A stretch of 64,000 nt of DNA, taken from the NCBI RefSeq assembly GCF_005862305.2, contig NZ_CP054022.1, positions 372,001-436,000 on the forward strand, written 5' to 3'. The translations under genes were made by a program, and so were the position numbers. Positions within the stretch are counted from its first letter, which is position 1; the number at the start of each line of letters is the position of its first letter. This DNA comes from Rhizobium indicum (lineage in GTDB: Bacteria > Pseudomonadota > Alphaproteobacteria > Rhizobiales > Rhizobiaceae). Positions 62,657 through 64,000 of this stretch are shown piece by piece. A model generated the notes under the pieces. That model did no database searches. It was not told the origin of the DNA and was given only the letters and a program-made list of their open reading frames with translations.

Positions 62657-64000
62657 TTATTGCGGGCCGAGCCCGATCAATGCGGCAATCGTCGCAAAAT
62701 CCGGCCCTTGCGCGCGATCCTCTTCAAGCGCCGGGACGTGGGTGCGCACGAAAGCATAGGCTTGCGCCGATCCCTTGCCCAATTCGCCCGAGACGCCTCT
62801 GAGTTCGACGGCCTGTACCGATGCGATCAGTTCGATGGCGACCAGATAGCGCAGGCGCTCGACGATTGCCTGCGCCTTTGCCAAAACACTCGGAGCCATC
62901 GATGCCTGGTCTTCGACGCCATCGGCGACAGGAATGGGCGAAAGCGAAACCGGCATGGCCAGATGGCGGATTTCGGCCTCCATGGCCGAGACGGTCTTTT
63001 GCACGGTCGCAAAACCGGTACGGCTCTGGCCCATCGGGGTCAGAAAGCGTGGCAGGTCGGACATAGCAGGCGACATGATTTTCATGATCCGATAGGCGGT
63101 GCCTGCCGCACAATGTGCCATCGCCTGCCCCAGCCTTTCCCAGGCGAGCACAAACGCGGTCATGTCAAAATTGCCGTGTGAAAGAATGACGCCTTCGGAT
63201 GCGATCACGACAGGATTGTCGCTGGAACTGACGAGCTCAATGTCGGTCGCCTGCCTTGCCTCATCGATCGCATGCCTCAACGCGCCCCAGACCTGCGGTG
63301 TGCAGCGATAGCTCAAAGGATCCTGGAGACGCCTTGCTGCATCGGCGGCAAGCAAGGAGCTGCCCGAAAGAAGCTCCATCAGCTGAGCCGCGACGCGGCG
63401 CTGCCCAAAGGCCGGTCTTGCAGCCAGAGCGCGGTCGTCGAAGGCACTGACATTGGCGCGAAACGCTTCGAAATTAACGGCAATCGCCTTCAGGGACCAA
63501 TCGAAGAGCTGCTCGATATCCACAAGCGTCAAGCAGGCGAGGCCGATGGAGAGGCTGTTGGCCACAACAAGCGCATGCCCGTCCTTCGGCGCGAATTCGA
63601 GAGGCTTCAGGCCGGCCCTTTCAAGGGCGATGGCGGCCGGCAGCACTTCGCCGCCAAGCTCGATCTCACCGAAGCCCAGAAGGCCCCGGCTCATATGGGC
63701 AAGCGGCGCCAAATCCGCCGCACCGATCGAGCCCAATGAGGGGACGACAGGATGCACACCTGCGTTGATGGCGGCAATCAGACCGTGGAAGACTTTCAGC
63801 GAAACGCCGGAACCGCCCGCCGCCATGCCGGCGGCCCTGACCGCCATCATCGCCCGCACGAATTCCTGGGCAAGCGGTTCTCCGACGCCGACCGAGCGGG
63901 CTTGCGGCACGCGCATCTGGAACGCCACCAGGTCTTCCGTTGCAAGTCGTGTATCGATCCCTGCTCCCAGTCCCGTCGTCAGGCCATAAACCGGCAGATC
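62657..64000 (-). CDS. Histidine/aromatic ammonia-lyase homologue lacking the MIO triad, cut by window edge
   Basis: Member of the histidine/phenylalanine ammonia-lyase superfamily (about 447 residues visible; the N-terminus lies beyond 64000). Conserved blocks: DLPVYGLTTGLGA, SYRCTPQVWG, SSDNPVV, LSHGNFD and VEDQASM. The loop at 63713-63733 reads GSIGAADLAPLAH where canonical enzymes have GSVGASGDLAPLAH: the Ala-Ser-Gly that cyclises into the electrophilic MIO group is replaced by Ala-Ala with one residue missing. A Lys (codon 62996-62998) sits 28 residues before the conserved Glu (62912-62914). Without MIO it cannot act as an ordinary histidase. In ergothionase, as I recall, the lack of MIO is tolerated because trimethylamine is a good leaving group. 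Alternative: decayed or non-lyase. Confidence 0.8.
   Translation of the reverse strand, partial: DLPVYGLTTGLGAGIDTRLATEDLVAFQMRVPQARSVGVGEPLAQEFVRAMMAVRAAGMAAGGSGVSLKVFHGLIAAINAGVHPVVPSLGSIGAADLAPLAHMSRGLLGFGEIELGGEVLPAAIALERAGLKPLEFAPKDGHALVVANSLSIGLACLTLVDIEQLFDWSLKAIAVNFEAFRANVSAFDDRALAARPAFGQRRVAAQLMELLSGSSLLAADAARRLQDPLSYRCTPQVWGALRHAIDEARQATDIELVSSSDNPVVIASEGVILSHGNFDMTAFVLAWERLGQAMAHCAAGTAYRIMKIMSPAMSDLPRFLTPMGQSRTGFATVQKTVSAMEAEIRHLAMPVSLSPIPVADGVEDQASMAPSVLAKAQAIVERLRYLVAIELIASVQAVELRGVSGELGKGSAQAYAFVRTHVPALEEDRAQGPDFATIAALIGLGPQ

Overview
The window looks like part of a large accessory replicon (plasmid or chromid) of a fast-growing Rhizobium-type alphaproteobacterium, R. leguminosarum/R. 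etli-like. The reasons are a complete repA-repB-repC cassette with a counter-transcribed RNA candidate between repB and repC, high GC content with alphaproteobacterial gene families throughout, intergenic palindromic repeats of a kind familiar from rhizobia, and a very high density of ABC importers paired with sugar, sugar-acid, polyol and betaine catabolic genes. No rRNA, tRNA, CRISPR array, transposase or phage gene was recognised. The species assignment is inference.

Layout. 1-5.6 kb (minus strand): a catabolic operon of a DapA-family lyase, a GntR/FCD regulator, a CUT1-type sugar importer (binding protein and two permeases, no ATPase in view) and a PfkB kinase cut by the window edge. 5.7-9.4 kb (minus): repC, repB, repA with origin, antisense RNA and operator candidates. 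9.6-12.5 kb: a secreted protein of unknown function, a VapBC toxin-antitoxin pair and an NmrA-like reductase. 12.9-18.2 kb (plus): a MASE1/five-PAS histidine kinase with two FixJ-like response regulators and one receiver-only protein. 18.4-20.5 kb (plus): a cysteine-free ArsR-type regulator, a nitroreductase and an NADPH:FMN reductase, followed by two large palindromic repeats.

20.7-38.0 kb: two divergent operons around a FadR-type regulator. The minus operon has a peptide-type (Dpp/Opp) ABC importer and two enolase-superfamily dehydratases. The plus operon has the regulator, a uronate-dehydrogenase-like enzyme, an SMP-30 lactonase, a DapA-family enzyme and a second Dpp-type importer. Together they read as uptake and oxidative degradation of an acidic sugar (uronate to aldarolactone to aldarate to keto-deoxy acid). 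38.1-45.3 kb: an alpha/beta hydrolase divergent from a giant AAA-LuxR regulator, a methyltransferase, a DUF3592-like membrane protein, a small secreted protein and a cold-shock protein.

45.7-57.2 kb (minus): a polyol-type operon under a SorC-family regulator: ribose-type ABC importer, regulator, aldo/keto reductase, GlpD/EryB-like dehydrogenase, class I aldolase, FGGY kinase and GMC oxidoreductase. It resembles an erythritol operon in which an aldolase replaces the isomerase steps. 57.4-64 kb (minus): an OpuC/ProU-type betaine importer, a PhnD-like protein without signal peptide, an ornithine-cyclodeaminase-family enzyme and a histidine-ammonia-lyase homologue that has lost the Ala-Ser-Gly triad which forms the MIO cofactor. 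A MIO-less lyase beside a trimethylammonium-type importer suggests uptake and degradation of a histidine-type betaine such as ergothioneine or hercynine. This is the most interesting candidate system in the window, and it continues past the right edge.
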